From: Candidatus Latescibacterota bacterium
Lineage (GTDB): Bacteria > Krumholzibacteriota > Krumholzibacteriia > WVZY01 > JAKEHA01
Assembly (NCBI GenBank): GCA_022615275.1
Contig: JAKEHA010000131.1
Location: forward strand, 1-13,408
Direction of reading: 5' to 3'
Length of the DNA stretch: 13,408 bases
Shown here: piece by piece, positions 1 to 6,937 of the stretch
Layout of the letters: each line of letters begins with the position of its first letter
Position numbering within the stretch: the stretch's first letter is position 1
Position numbers and translations under genes: made by a program
The notes under the pieces: model-generated
Database searches by the model: none
What the model saw: the letters and a program-made list of their open reading frames with translations, nothing else
Told to the model about the DNA's origin: nothing

Positions 1-288
1 AAAACCAATTGGCGGAGCTCATTTCTCGATACGTACATTCAATTAGAGCCAAACGCGCGCATCGAGGACTTACAGGCGCAATTTCCGGCATTCATCAAAA
101 AAACGTGGAGCGCTGAAGACGCGGCGCGAACCCATTTTAAAATCCGGCCTTTGTCGGAGCTGCACGACGCGCTTACCGGAAACCGGAAATACGCGTACAT
201 CCTGCTCGTTGCGGCCGTGGTACTGATGGTCATTGCCGCGATCAATTTTACCAATCTCGCCACGGCGCGTTCGCTGGAACGGGCGCGC
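1..288 (+). CDS. FtsX/MacB-like ABC transporter permease, internal fragment
   Basis: Frame 1 is open from the first base. It encodes the end of a periplasmic MacB-PCD-like domain (start KTNWRSSFLDTYIQLEPNA) followed by a hydrophobic segment YILLVAAVVLMVIAAINFTN and the motif NLATARSLERAR. In the FtsX/MacB permease family this motif lies at the start of the second membrane helix and normally continues as xxEVGVRKxxGA. Such permeases serve ABC systems for lipoprotein, peptide or antibiotic export in the inner membrane. The start lies outside the window. The 3' end is lost at about 279-290, where the DNA becomes korB in another frame. A hand count gives 149 G+C in the first 280 bases (53%), clearly below the following genes, so this piece probably comes from other DNA. 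Family assignment is fairly sure; substrate is unknown. Confidence 0.75.
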
Positions 289-290
289 GC
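279..290. other. Chimeric junction, permease to korB
   Basis: Up to here frame 1 reads as an FtsX-like permease (…SLERAR). From here frame 2 reads as KorB (GRALPSAIGVKAANP…). The bases ACGGGCGCGC fit both genes: Glu-Arg-Ala-Arg in the permease and, with a preceding C, the family's usual His-Gly-Arg-Ala in KorB. The break could therefore lie anywhere in about 10 bases of microhomology. GC content rises from about 53% to 70% across it (84 of 120 bases at 301-420). No terminal inverted repeats or target duplication are visible. An assembly chimera and a real illegitimate recombination are both possible; the sequence cannot decide. Confidence 0.8.
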
Positions 291-922
291 TGCCGTCGGC
301 GATCGGCGTCAAGGCGGCCAATCCGAACCTGCACGTGTTCGTCGTGGGTGGCGACGGCGACGGCTTTTCGATCGGAGGCGGCCACCTGCCGCACGCCGCG
401 CGCCGCAACCCCGACATCACCTACATGATCATCGACAACGGGATCTACGGGCTCACCAAGGGGCAGGTCTCGCCGACCTCGCCCATGGGTATGGTGTCGG
501 GCACGACCCCCTTCGGACTCGAAGATCCACCGCTGGATCCGCTGCCCATGCTGTTGTCGTACGGTGTGAGTTTCGTCGCGCGCGGCTTTTCGTCCGACGT
601 GAAGCAGGTCTCCAAGCTCGTGCAGGCCGCGGTCGCGCACCCGGGCTTCTCGATCGTCCATTTGGTCTCTCCGTGCCCCACGTTCAACCAGGTGATCACG
701 TTCGACTTCATGAAGGAGCGCGTTTCACCGATTTCCGAGGACCACGATCCCACCGACATCGCCGCGGCCTTCCGGCTCGCGCTCAACCAAGAGCGTTTCT
801 ACACCGGTGTGTTCTATCGCAACCCGAACCTGCCGACGATGGAGCAGAAGCTCGAACATCAGCGGAAGCTCACGATGGACCGCCAGCCCCGCTCGCTCGA
901 GCAGTTGTTCGCGCAGTTCTAG
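281..922 (+). CDS. korB: 2-oxoacid:ferredoxin oxidoreductase beta subunit, 3' fragment
   Basis: This is the C-terminal roughly 213 residues of a KorB-type beta subunit. The complete enzyme (alpha plus beta) oxidatively decarboxylates 2-oxoglutarate or a related 2-oxoacid to acyl-CoA and reduces ferredoxin in the cytoplasm. Visible motifs are GRALPSAIGVKAANP, the thiamine diphosphate/Mg-binding GGDGDGFSIGGGH, and DNGIYGLTKGQ, followed by the PFO-beta C-terminal part with SPCPTFNQVITF. The N-terminal part, normally containing a CPGCG-like motif, is missing because the frame is replaced by permease sequence before about 281. No start codon belonging to this gene is present and no partner alpha subunit is in the window. 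The stop is TAG at 920-922. Family is very likely; substrate (2-oxoglutarate versus other 2-oxoacids) is inferred. As drawn, the gene is either broken or an assembly artefact. Confidence 0.87.
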   Translation, partial: GRALPSAIGVKAANPNLHVFVVGGDGDGFSIGGGHLPHAARRNPDITYMIIDNGIYGLTKGQVSPTSPMGMVSGTTPFGLEDPPLDPLPMLLSYGVSFVARGFSSDVKQVSKLVQAAVAHPGFSIVHLVSPCPTFNQVITFDFMKERVSPISEDHDPTDIAAAFRLALNQERFYTGVFYRNPNLPTMEQKLEHQRKLTMDRQPRSLEQLFAQF

Positions 923-991
923 CCCTCGAATTCCGCGTTCATTCCGCGGTGGCGGGTGCCGAGCAATCTCGCGTATCCATGAAACGACACG

Positions 992-998
992 AAGGAGG
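992..998 (+). promoter_or_regulatory. Ribosome binding site that decides the ogt start
   Basis: AAGGAGG lies 4 bases before ATG 1003. An earlier in-frame ATG at 979 has no such site in front of it and would place this Shine-Dalgarno inside the coding region, so 1003 is preferred. Confidence 0.8.
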
Positions 999-1002
999 AG
1001 CC

Positions 1003-1509
1003 ATGTCGATTTCGTATACGTTTCTATCGTCGCCGTTCGGAAAGGTCCTGGTTGCCTGGGGAGAGAACGGGCTGGTGAGAGTCGGTATCCGCGGTGATGC
1101 GGAGCGGGCGCCGGCGGGTTGGCGCTTCGACCCGGAGCTCGACTGCGACGCCACGCGCCAACTGCGCGAGTACTTCGACGGCGAGCGCCGGTCGTTCGAT
1201 TTGCCGCTCGTGCTGGTCGGCACTCCGTTTCGCGTGCGCGTGTGGCGCGCGCTCGAACGCATTCCCTTCGGCGAGACGGCGTCGTATCGCACGGTGGGGG
1301 AGTGGATCGGCAGCCCGAACGCGTCGCGCGCGGTCGGGATGGCGTGCGGTTCCAATCCGTTGCCCATCGTGATCCCGTGCCATCGCGTGATCGGCGCCGA
1401 CGGAAAGCTGGTCGGCTTCGGCGGGGGCATTCACATGAAGCATGCGATGCTGAGCTTCGAGCGCTCGCGCACACCCGCCCGGGCGCAGTCGGGATCGCTC
1501 GGGTTGTAG
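1003..1509 (+). CDS. ogt: Methylated-DNA--protein-cysteine S-methyltransferase
   Basis: This 168-residue protein is an O6-alkylguanine-DNA alkyltransferase. It moves methyl from O6-methylguanine (or O4-methylthymine) in DNA to its own cysteine in one suicidal step, repairing alkylation damage. The C-terminal DNA-binding/active-site domain is complete: GTPFRVRVWRALERIPFGET (73-92), the arginine-finger segment ASRAVGMACGSNPLPI with Arg109, and the active-site IPCHRVIG with Cys126, then GFGGGIHMKHAMLSFE. The N-terminal domain is short but within the range of Ogt-type enzymes, and there is no Ada regulatory domain. It starts 80 bases after korB on the same strand and no promoter was recognised in between. 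Frame 1 stays open upstream through the wrong frame of korB, so naive callers may start it at 151; the Shine-Dalgarno and family length support 1003. Confidence 0.95.
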   Translation: MSISYTFLSSPFGKVLVAWGENGLVRVGIRGDAERAPAGWRFDPELDCDATRQLREYFDGERRSFDLPLVLVGTPFRVRVWRALERIPFGETASYRTVGEWIGSPNASRAVGMACGSNPLPIVIPCHRVIGADGKLVGFGGGIHMKHAMLSFERSRTPARAQSGSLGL

Positions 1510-1904
1510 CGCCGCGAAACTTAATCCGAGGGCTAAGCTCGCCGCGGACCTTGGGTTTGCCCGCTTTGGAAATCCCCAAACGCGCACTACCAAAAAGCCG
1601 CCTTGACGATGGTTCCGAACCGGTGCTAGACTGTTGCTACTACACGCAATGCGCCCGAACCGCGCGCAATTTCCCGGCGCGATCGGACGCAATATGGGGT
1701 GCACCATCAGCGATTTTGTCGCGCGAGAGGGCGGCAAAGGCGAGCCGCATCAAGGGTTGTACCTAAACAGAAAACAGTCTCCCTCGATAGTTCCCACGTC
1801 GCTCTACCTGACTCCGATAGGGCGCTACTCGCAGCGAGATTGATTCCTCCGCGTCGTTTGTGCCACGCGGCGGATAACACTTAGGACGAGTAAGGAGGAG
1901 GAGT
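1510..1904. other. 395-base intergenic region without a recognised gene
   Basis: The region holds the candidate promoter at 1603-1632 and otherwise a leader of about 265 bases before the secreted-protein gene at 1905. Small inverted repeats are present: GCGGC/GCCGC at 1731-1735 and 1744-1748, a CTCGC-A-GCGAG dyad at 1828-1838, and CCGCGT/ACGCGG at 1849-1854 and 1865-1870. None has a T-run. No clear terminator for ogt was seen. Short open frames inside lack convincing ribosome sites and recognisable similarity, so none is called. Confidence 0.5.
1603..1632 (+). promoter_or_regulatory. Candidate sigma-70 promoter with extended -10
   Basis: TTGACG (1603-1608), an 18-base spacer, then TAGACT (1627-1632) preceded by TGC, which makes an extended -10. 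Transcription would start near 1639 and leave a leader of about 265 bases before the gene at 1905. It is the best promoter-like pair in this gap, but it is read by eye. Confidence 0.5.
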
Positions 1905-2612
1905 ATGAAGGCTGTGATCGTGATTCTTCTCTCCGTCTTGGTCAGCGTTCCGGCGCTGGCGGGCCCGCCCAATAACGGGACGTATACGTCGACCGATATC
2001 GGCGGGACCATGCTGCCCGGTCGTTATAGCGAGTATTGGTTCGGTGCTCCGCTCGCTATCAACAACACGCTGAACGAACAGTCGTGGGACGGCGCGACGT
2101 TGGGCTCGGAATGGCACTGGTATTGTCCCTGGATCACCGCGAAGGCGCTCCTGGTCGACACCGTGAACGGACTCGGCAACGGTCAGAAGATCTGGCGCGT
2201 GACGTACACGGGTGGTTTCTGCTGGCTCTCGAACACGGGGCCGTGGGGCGGTACCGATCCCACGTACCTGGCCAACATCAGCAACTGGGTGGCCATCGTG
2301 ACCGAGACGTACGCCAGTTTCGTGGAGGTCGGCACGGTGCGTAATCACACCGCGTCGGCGACCTTCACGGGCTACAACAGCGAGTGCATGAGCATCAGCG
2401 TGACCAACATCGAGAAGACCGGTGACACGGCGAACGACGGTCCGCTGCCGGCCGACTATCCCGTGTTCTGGGATTGGTTCGTGTGCGCGCCCGCGGTGGG
2501 TTCCGGCGAGTGGGGTGACGTGGACTCGATCACGTTCGTGATCACGGGTTGCGAGACGGTCGGCGTCCAGGAAAAGTCCTGGGGCTCGGTCAAGGCGTTG
2601 TACAGGGACTAG
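1905..2612 (+). CDS. Secreted protein of unknown family, paralog A
   Basis: This 235-residue protein has a classic Sec signal peptide (MKAVIVILLSVLVSVPALA, predicted cleavage before Gly20). The mature protein starts GPPNNGTYTSTD and is rich in Gly, Thr, Trp and Tyr, as in an extracellular or periplasmic beta-rich domain. It has five cysteines (74, 106, 161, 194, 216); four have counterparts in the neighbouring paralog, and Cys106 in GGFCWL does not. It ends in WGSVKALYRD. A strong AAGGAGGAG at 1892-1900 supports the ATG at 1905. It is followed by paralog B 133 bases downstream, which points to tandem duplication and probably shared expression. I do not recognise the family. Disulfide-stabilised secretion is inferred from the signal peptide and cysteines; no catalytic motif is visible. 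Confidence 0.88.
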   Translation: MKAVIVILLSVLVSVPALAGPPNNGTYTSTDIGGTMLPGRYSEYWFGAPLAINNTLNEQSWDGATLGSEWHWYCPWITAKALLVDTVNGLGNGQKIWRVTYTGGFCWLSNTGPWGGTDPTYLANISNWVAIVTETYASFVEVGTVRNHTASATFTGYNSECMSISVTNIEKTGDTANDGPLPADYPVFWDWFVCAPAVGSGEWGDVDSITFVITGCETVGVQEKSWGSVKALYRD

Positions 2613-2631
2613 GTCGAATGCGAATAACACG

Positions 2632-2681
2632 CCCCCGGCGGCGGTCATCACGGCTGCGTGTAGGACGCAACCGGCCGGGGG
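2632..2681 (+). repeat. Nested inverted repeat between the two paralogs
   Basis: Outer arms CCCCCGGC (2632-2639) and GCCGGGGG (2674-2681) pair perfectly. An inner hairpin TGCGT-GTAGG-ACGCA occupies 2655-2669. It starts 20 bases after the stop of paralog A. No T-run follows, so it is not a textbook terminator. It may stabilise the upstream transcript end, attenuate read-through, or both. Confidence 0.6.
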
Positions 2682-2698
2682 ATTGGAACTAGGCGCAG

Positions 2699-2719
2699 AG
2701 TCCACGCGCCGCGTGGACT
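2699..2719. promoter_or_regulatory. Perfect 10-bp dyad just upstream of the paralog B ribosome site
   Basis: Arms AGTCCACGCG and CGCGTGGACT are exact reverse complements around a single central C at 2709. The dyad ends 11 bases before the AAGGAGGA Shine-Dalgarno (2731-2738). As DNA it looks like an operator for a dimeric regulator. As RNA it would form a 9-bp stem with a 3-base loop close to the ribosome site. Its role is unknown. Confidence 0.6.
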
Positions 2720-2745
2720 GGGGCGACGTCAAGGAGGACGAAGGC

Positions 2746-3444
2746 ATGAGAAATGCGATTCTGATTTCGATTGTGGCGGTCGTTCTCGTCGCGGGTGCGG
2801 CAACGGTCATGGCCGGCCCGCCGTTGAACGGGACCTACAAGTCGACCGACGGGGACTTCGACGAGGGCCGCGAGGCGTCGTCGTGGGCGGCCGGCGGCGG
2901 CTTCTTGAGCACCGGTGGCGTGCTGCACGCGGAATCGTGGGACGGCGCGGCCCTGGGCGGCGACTGGAAGATCGTCTGTCCGCAGGTGGTCAGCGTGGTG
3001 CTGATCGCGGATCTGGTATTTGGCGGCAACGGGTCGCGGATTTACCAGATCGACTACAACGGCGGTTACGTCGAGCTCGGCGGGGCGGGTCCGTGGGGTA
3101 ACGGGGATCCGTCGTACACGGGTACGATCGACACGTACACCGAGATCCGCACGGTGCTGTACTCGGCGGGCGTCCAGGTCGGGTCGGTCAGCGACCATTC
3201 GGTCGGCGCCAGCCTGCAGGGCTACACGCAGAGCTGCGTCTCGTGGGCGATCGGCAACGGCGTGTGGTTGGGGAATGCTCCGGTACCGGCGGGATATCCA
3301 AGCCTGCTGGATCCGGCTTGCAACCCGACCGCGACGACGGGTCATTACGGCGACATCCGGGATCTGACGCTGTCGATCACGGGTTGCGCGGTGGGGACCC
3401 GAGAGGCGACGTGGGGTAGCGTGAAGTCTCTTTACCGGGACTAA
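2746..3444 (+). CDS. Secreted protein of unknown family, paralog B
   Basis: This 232-residue protein is a clear paralog of its upstream neighbour. The signal peptide covers residues 1-23 (…GAATVMA, cleavage before Gly24) and the mature start GPPLNGTYKSTD matches paralog A almost exactly. Further shared blocks are ESWDGAALGGDW, GNGSRIYQIDYNGGY, GPWGNGDPSY, GYTQSCVSW, PVPAGYP, GDIRDLTLSITGC and the C-terminus WGSVKSLYRD. It has four cysteines (78, 164, 192, 214), all matched in paralog A. ATG 2746 was chosen because AAGGAGGA lies 7 bases before it and the signal peptide begins there; the frame is open earlier. Function is unknown. The fixed tail could be structural or a sorting or interaction signal. 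A strong terminator follows 21 bases after the stop. Confidence 0.88.
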   Translation: MRNAILISIVAVVLVAGAATVMAGPPLNGTYKSTDGDFDEGREASSWAAGGGFLSTGGVLHAESWDGAALGGDWKIVCPQVVSVVLIADLVFGGNGSRIYQIDYNGGYVELGGAGPWGNGDPSYTGTIDTYTEIRTVLYSAGVQVGSVSDHSVGASLQGYTQSCVSWAIGNGVWLGNAPVPAGYPSLLDPACNPTATTGHYGDIRDLTLSITGCAVGTREATWGSVKSLYRD

Positions 3445-3465
3445 CCGTACCCGAGAGTTTTCTGG

Positions 3466-3503
3466 GAAGGGGATCCTCATGCTTCGGCGCGAGGATCCCC
3501 TTC
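3466..3503 (+). terminator. Strong intrinsic terminator between convergent genes
   Basis: Perfect 13-bp arms GAAGGGGATCCTC (3466-3478) and GAGGATCCCCTTC (3491-3503) enclose a 12-base loop. That loop contains GC-TTCG-GC (3481-3488), the very stable UUCG tetraloop. The plus-strand tail is TTGGTTT. The minus-strand side lacks a good T-run, but the stem is symmetric, so it may also stop transcripts of the convergent gene ending at 3513. Confidence 0.88.
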
Positions 3504-3512
3504 TTGGTTTCG

Positions 3513-4577
3513 TCAACCGAAGTGGCGGAAGATGCGCCGGCCGATGCGGATCGACCATGACGCCGGCATACGCCGGAACGCAGTCGTGAAAATGCGATAC
3601 TTGAGCGAGTCGCTGCGCACGACACTGACTCCTTCGCGCGGCGGATCGAAGTAGTACGGAAGTTCGACCCGAGTGGTGCCCCAGCGCTGCTTGAACTCGT
3701 TCAGGCCCGGATTGTCGGTCGCCGTCCGACCAAAATCGTAGAGCCGATCTCCGGCCTGGATGGCGTCTTCGATCGTCCTCCAAATCAGCGGATAGAGAGG
3801 AACGAGGTCTCGTCTGGTCTCGTCCGCACCCTCGTACTTCGCGTATGTGACGCCCGCGTATCGGAACACGACGAGTCCGGCGATCGCCACGCGCTCGTGC
3901 TCGGCCAGGTATAGCGTCGCTCGCGGCGTGTCGGCCGGCCCCATTCTCGCGAGGACTTGTTCGAACAGGGAGTGCGGTTGGGGCGGGATGCCGTGCCGGC
4001 GACGCAGGCGGAGATAGAGCGCGTAGAACGCGTCCAAGTCGGACGGTCCGCCCGCGCGAACCGTGACACCCAAGCGCGCACCCTTCGTGATGGTTTGACG
4101 GACGGCGGTCCTGCTGAACGATTTGCGTACCGCCTCCGTGCCGCCGGCCAACGGAACCACGTAATTCGCGAAGTGGCTGCTACGCGCGAAGCCGGCCGGT
4201 TCGACGTCGCGTCCGTCGCGCAGCGCGGGCGCTCCCCGCATTTCGTAGAACGAAGCCCCGCGTCGCGCGCGCATTGCGCGCGCTTCGACTAGCAAAGCAA
4301 TCGCGGCTTCTTCGTCGTCGGCGAGAGCGAAACATGTATCGGAGAAAGGAAGCGTCGAGATGCGGCGGCCGGTGAGACGGCTGTCGACCGCGACCAAGGG
4401 AAGGACGCCGGTTGCGCGACCGTCGCGCTCGTGCAGCAAACACAACGAGGGATAACGACCGATCTCGCACACCAGCCGGATCCACGCCGAGGTGTGATAC
4501 ACGGTGGCACGCGGGTGGGACGCCAGGTAGGCGTCCCACCGCGCGTCCGTCCACGGTTCGACGACGAGCACCGTCAC
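3513..4577 (-). CDS. FemAB/GNAT-like (Acetyltransf_6) aminoacyl- or acyltransferase
   Basis: This 354-residue cytoplasmic protein has the two-lobed GNAT layout of the FemAB-like/BioF2-like Acetyltransf_6 group. The N-terminal lobe spans about 1-140 (WDAYLASHPRATVYHTSAWI; FYEMRG near 110). The second lobe spans about 145-310 with VRQTITKGARLGVTVRAGG and the family hallmark LYDFGRTATDNPGLNEFKQRWG (279-300). Relatives add amino acids to peptidoglycan bridges or act in exopolysaccharide/PEP-CTERM-type loci; the donor and acceptor here are unknown. The start is GTG, 9 bases after the ino1 stop, with no good Shine-Dalgarno of its own. This points to an ino1-led operon with coupled translation. The GTG is the only reasonable start, since upstream in-frame sequence meets the ino1 end. 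Confidence 0.8.
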   Translation of the reverse strand: MTVLVVEPWTDARWDAYLASHPRATVYHTSAWIRLVCEIGRYPSLCLLHERDGRATGVLPLVAVDSRLTGRRISTLPFSDTCFALADDEEAAIALLVEARAMRARRGASFYEMRGAPALRDGRDVEPAGFARSSHFANYVVPLAGGTEAVRKSFSRTAVRQTITKGARLGVTVRAGGPSDLDAFYALYLRLRRRHGIPPQPHSLFEQVLARMGPADTPRATLYLAEHERVAIAGLVVFRYAGVTYAKYEGADETRRDLVPLYPLIWRTIEDAIQAGDRLYDFGRTATDNPGLNEFKQRWGTTRVELPYYFDPPREGVSVVRSDSLKYRIFTTAFRRMPASWSIRIGRRIFRHFG

Positions 4578-4586
4578 GCCGCTAGT

Positions 4587-5900
<1,314 letters not shown>

Positions 5901-5918
5901 CTTATCGAATCTCCTCCC

Positions 5919-5935
5919 GGCCCGGGTCGCGGGCC
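5919..5935 (-). promoter_or_regulatory. Leader hairpin abutting the ino1 ribosome site
   Basis: GGCCCG and CGGGCC (5919-5924 and 5930-5935) form a 6-bp all-GC stem with a 5-base loop in the ino1 leader. The stem ends directly against the Shine-Dalgarno GGGAGGAG, whose complement is 5911-5918. It could affect ribosome access; no known riboswitch was recognised. No convincing minus-strand -35/-10 pair was found in 5936-6014. Confidence 0.4.
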
Positions 5936-5965
5936 TCATTGAATCGCCCCAAGGTAGCCCAGCGC

Positions 5966-5994
5966 TTGACATAACGAAAGCTTAATTTGATAAT
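5966..5994 (+). promoter_or_regulatory. Near-consensus sigma-70 promoter of the lysR operon
   Basis: TTGACA (5966-5971), an exact -35, is followed by a 17-base spacer and GATAAT (5989-5994), five of six matches to TATAAT. Transcription would start near 6001, leaving only about 14 bases before the lysR ATG and no Shine-Dalgarno. The region is markedly AT-rich compared with the flanking genes. Confidence 0.78.
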
Positions 5995-6005
5995 GTCTGG
6001 CATTA
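5991..6005. promoter_or_regulatory. Dyad over the lysR -10 and start site, possible operator
   Basis: TAATG-N5-CATTA is a perfect 5-bp dyad. It lies over the last bases of the -10 and the expected transcription start, where a bound LysR-type protein would block its own promoter. LysR boxes are classically T-N11-A; this one is T-N13-A, so the match is only suggestive. Confidence 0.4.
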
Positions 6006-6014
6006 ATCATTCTT

Positions 6015-6917
6015 ATGGAAATCCGCCAGCTTCGATACTTCGCCTCGACCGTCCGCCTGGGAAGCGTAGGCGCGGCTGCGGCCGAGCACTTCGTGACCCA
6101 GCCGGCCGTCAGCCTGCAGCTCAAGAAGCTGGAGGAGGAACTGGGCCAGAAGCTCCTCGCACGGCGCGGCCGCCAACTGGTCCCGACCGAAGCCGGGGCG
6201 GCGCTGGCCGCCCGGGCCGAGGAAGTCATCCGGCTTTTGGCCGCGCTGGAGGCCGACCTGTCGGGCATGAAGGAGCTCACGACCGGGACCCTTCGCCTGG
6301 GCAATACCGACGCCGCGAGTGTGTACGTCCTGCCCGACGTCTACCGCGAATTCCACGAGAAGTACGCCGGGGTGCGCATCGAGATCATGGTGGCCGAGAC
6401 GCGGCGTCTGTTGGAGGCGCTGCGCGCGCGCCGCATCGAGATCGCGATCGCCACGCTCCCCATCAGCGAACGCGGTCTGCTCGTGAACCCGATCTACCGC
6501 GAAGAGCTCTTGCCGGTGGCGCGCCCCGACCACCCGCTCGCCTCGCGCCGGGGCGTCACCCTCAAGGACCTCGCGAGTCAGGACCTGATCACATACCCGG
6601 CGGGGGCCGTGACCCGCGGCATGATCGACGCCGTCTTCGCCGCGCACGGCGAGTCGCTGCGCCCGCGCATGGAGATCTCGAGCCCCGAAGCCATGAAGCG
6701 GCTGGCCGAAGCGGGCCTGGGCGTGAGCATCCTCCCGCGCCCGGTGGTGGCACCCGAGTTGGGGCGGAAGACGCTCAAGACCATCGCGCTCCCCGGCATC
6801 CGCTTCGAGCGCGAGATCGGAATGGTGTTCCGCGCGGACGACGCGCTCTCGAGCGCCGCGCGCGTATTTCGCGACATGATCGACCGGCGTTTCCGGCGCG
6901 ATCAAAAGGGTCGCTAA
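6015..6917 (+). CDS. LysR-family transcriptional regulator
   Basis: This 300-residue protein is a standard-length LTTR. The N-terminal winged helix-turn-helix covers about 1-60 (MEIRQLRYFASTVRLGSVGA, then AEHFVTQPAVSLQLKKLEEEL, with the typical LARRGRQLVPTEAG end). A linker helix of about 60-90 leads to the effector-binding fold from about residue 92 (TGTLRLGNTDAASVYVLPDV). The start is set by the canonical MEIRQLRYF beginning even though no Shine-Dalgarno precedes it; the leader is predicted to be very short. LTTRs usually control a divergent neighbour and themselves, so ino1 is the natural candidate target. The effector is unknown; an inositol or sugar-phosphate ligand would be speculation. 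The next gene begins 20 bases downstream on the same strand. Confidence 0.93.
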   Translation: MEIRQLRYFASTVRLGSVGAAAAEHFVTQPAVSLQLKKLEEELGQKLLARRGRQLVPTEAGAALAARAEEVIRLLAALEADLSGMKELTTGTLRLGNTDAASVYVLPDVYREFHEKYAGVRIEIMVAETRRLLEALRARRIEIAIATLPISERGLLVNPIYREELLPVARPDHPLASRRGVTLKDLASQDLITYPAGAVTRGMIDAVFAAHGESLRPRMEISSPEAMKRLAEAGLGVSILPRPVVAPELGRKTLKTIALPGIRFEREIGMVFRADDALSSAARVFRDMIDRRFRRDQKGR

Positions 6918-6937
6918 GCGCGCCGCGATTTGGCAAA

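Noticed and set aside
933..949. CCGCG/CGCGG hairpin after korB as a terminator
   Set aside because: The stem is only 5 bp with a 7-base loop and no T-run, so ogt may simply be read through from korB.
151..1509. A single 452-residue open frame covering permease, korB region and ogt
   Set aside because: Only its first part (permease) and last part (Ogt) are meaningful. The middle is the wrong frame of korB, which reads correctly in frame 2. The frame is open by high-GC chance.
1024..1737. Long open frames opposite ogt and in other frames of most genes
   Set aside because: These are Arg/Ala/Pro-rich shadow frames of high-GC genes without ribosome sites or recognisable motifs.
1634..1884. Two short open frames (61 and 69 residues) in the gap before the secreted genes
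   Set aside because: They have no ribosome site, no signal peptide and no family resemblance, and they overlap each other in different frames.
1870..1886. GGATAACACTT resembling a lac-type operator half
   Set aside because: There is no matching second half and no LacI-type gene nearby.
5936..6014. Minus-strand promoter for ino1 (for example TTTCGT-N17-TACCTT)
   Set aside because: The -35 matches only two of six consensus bases. A promoter is needed here, but none could be placed with confidence.
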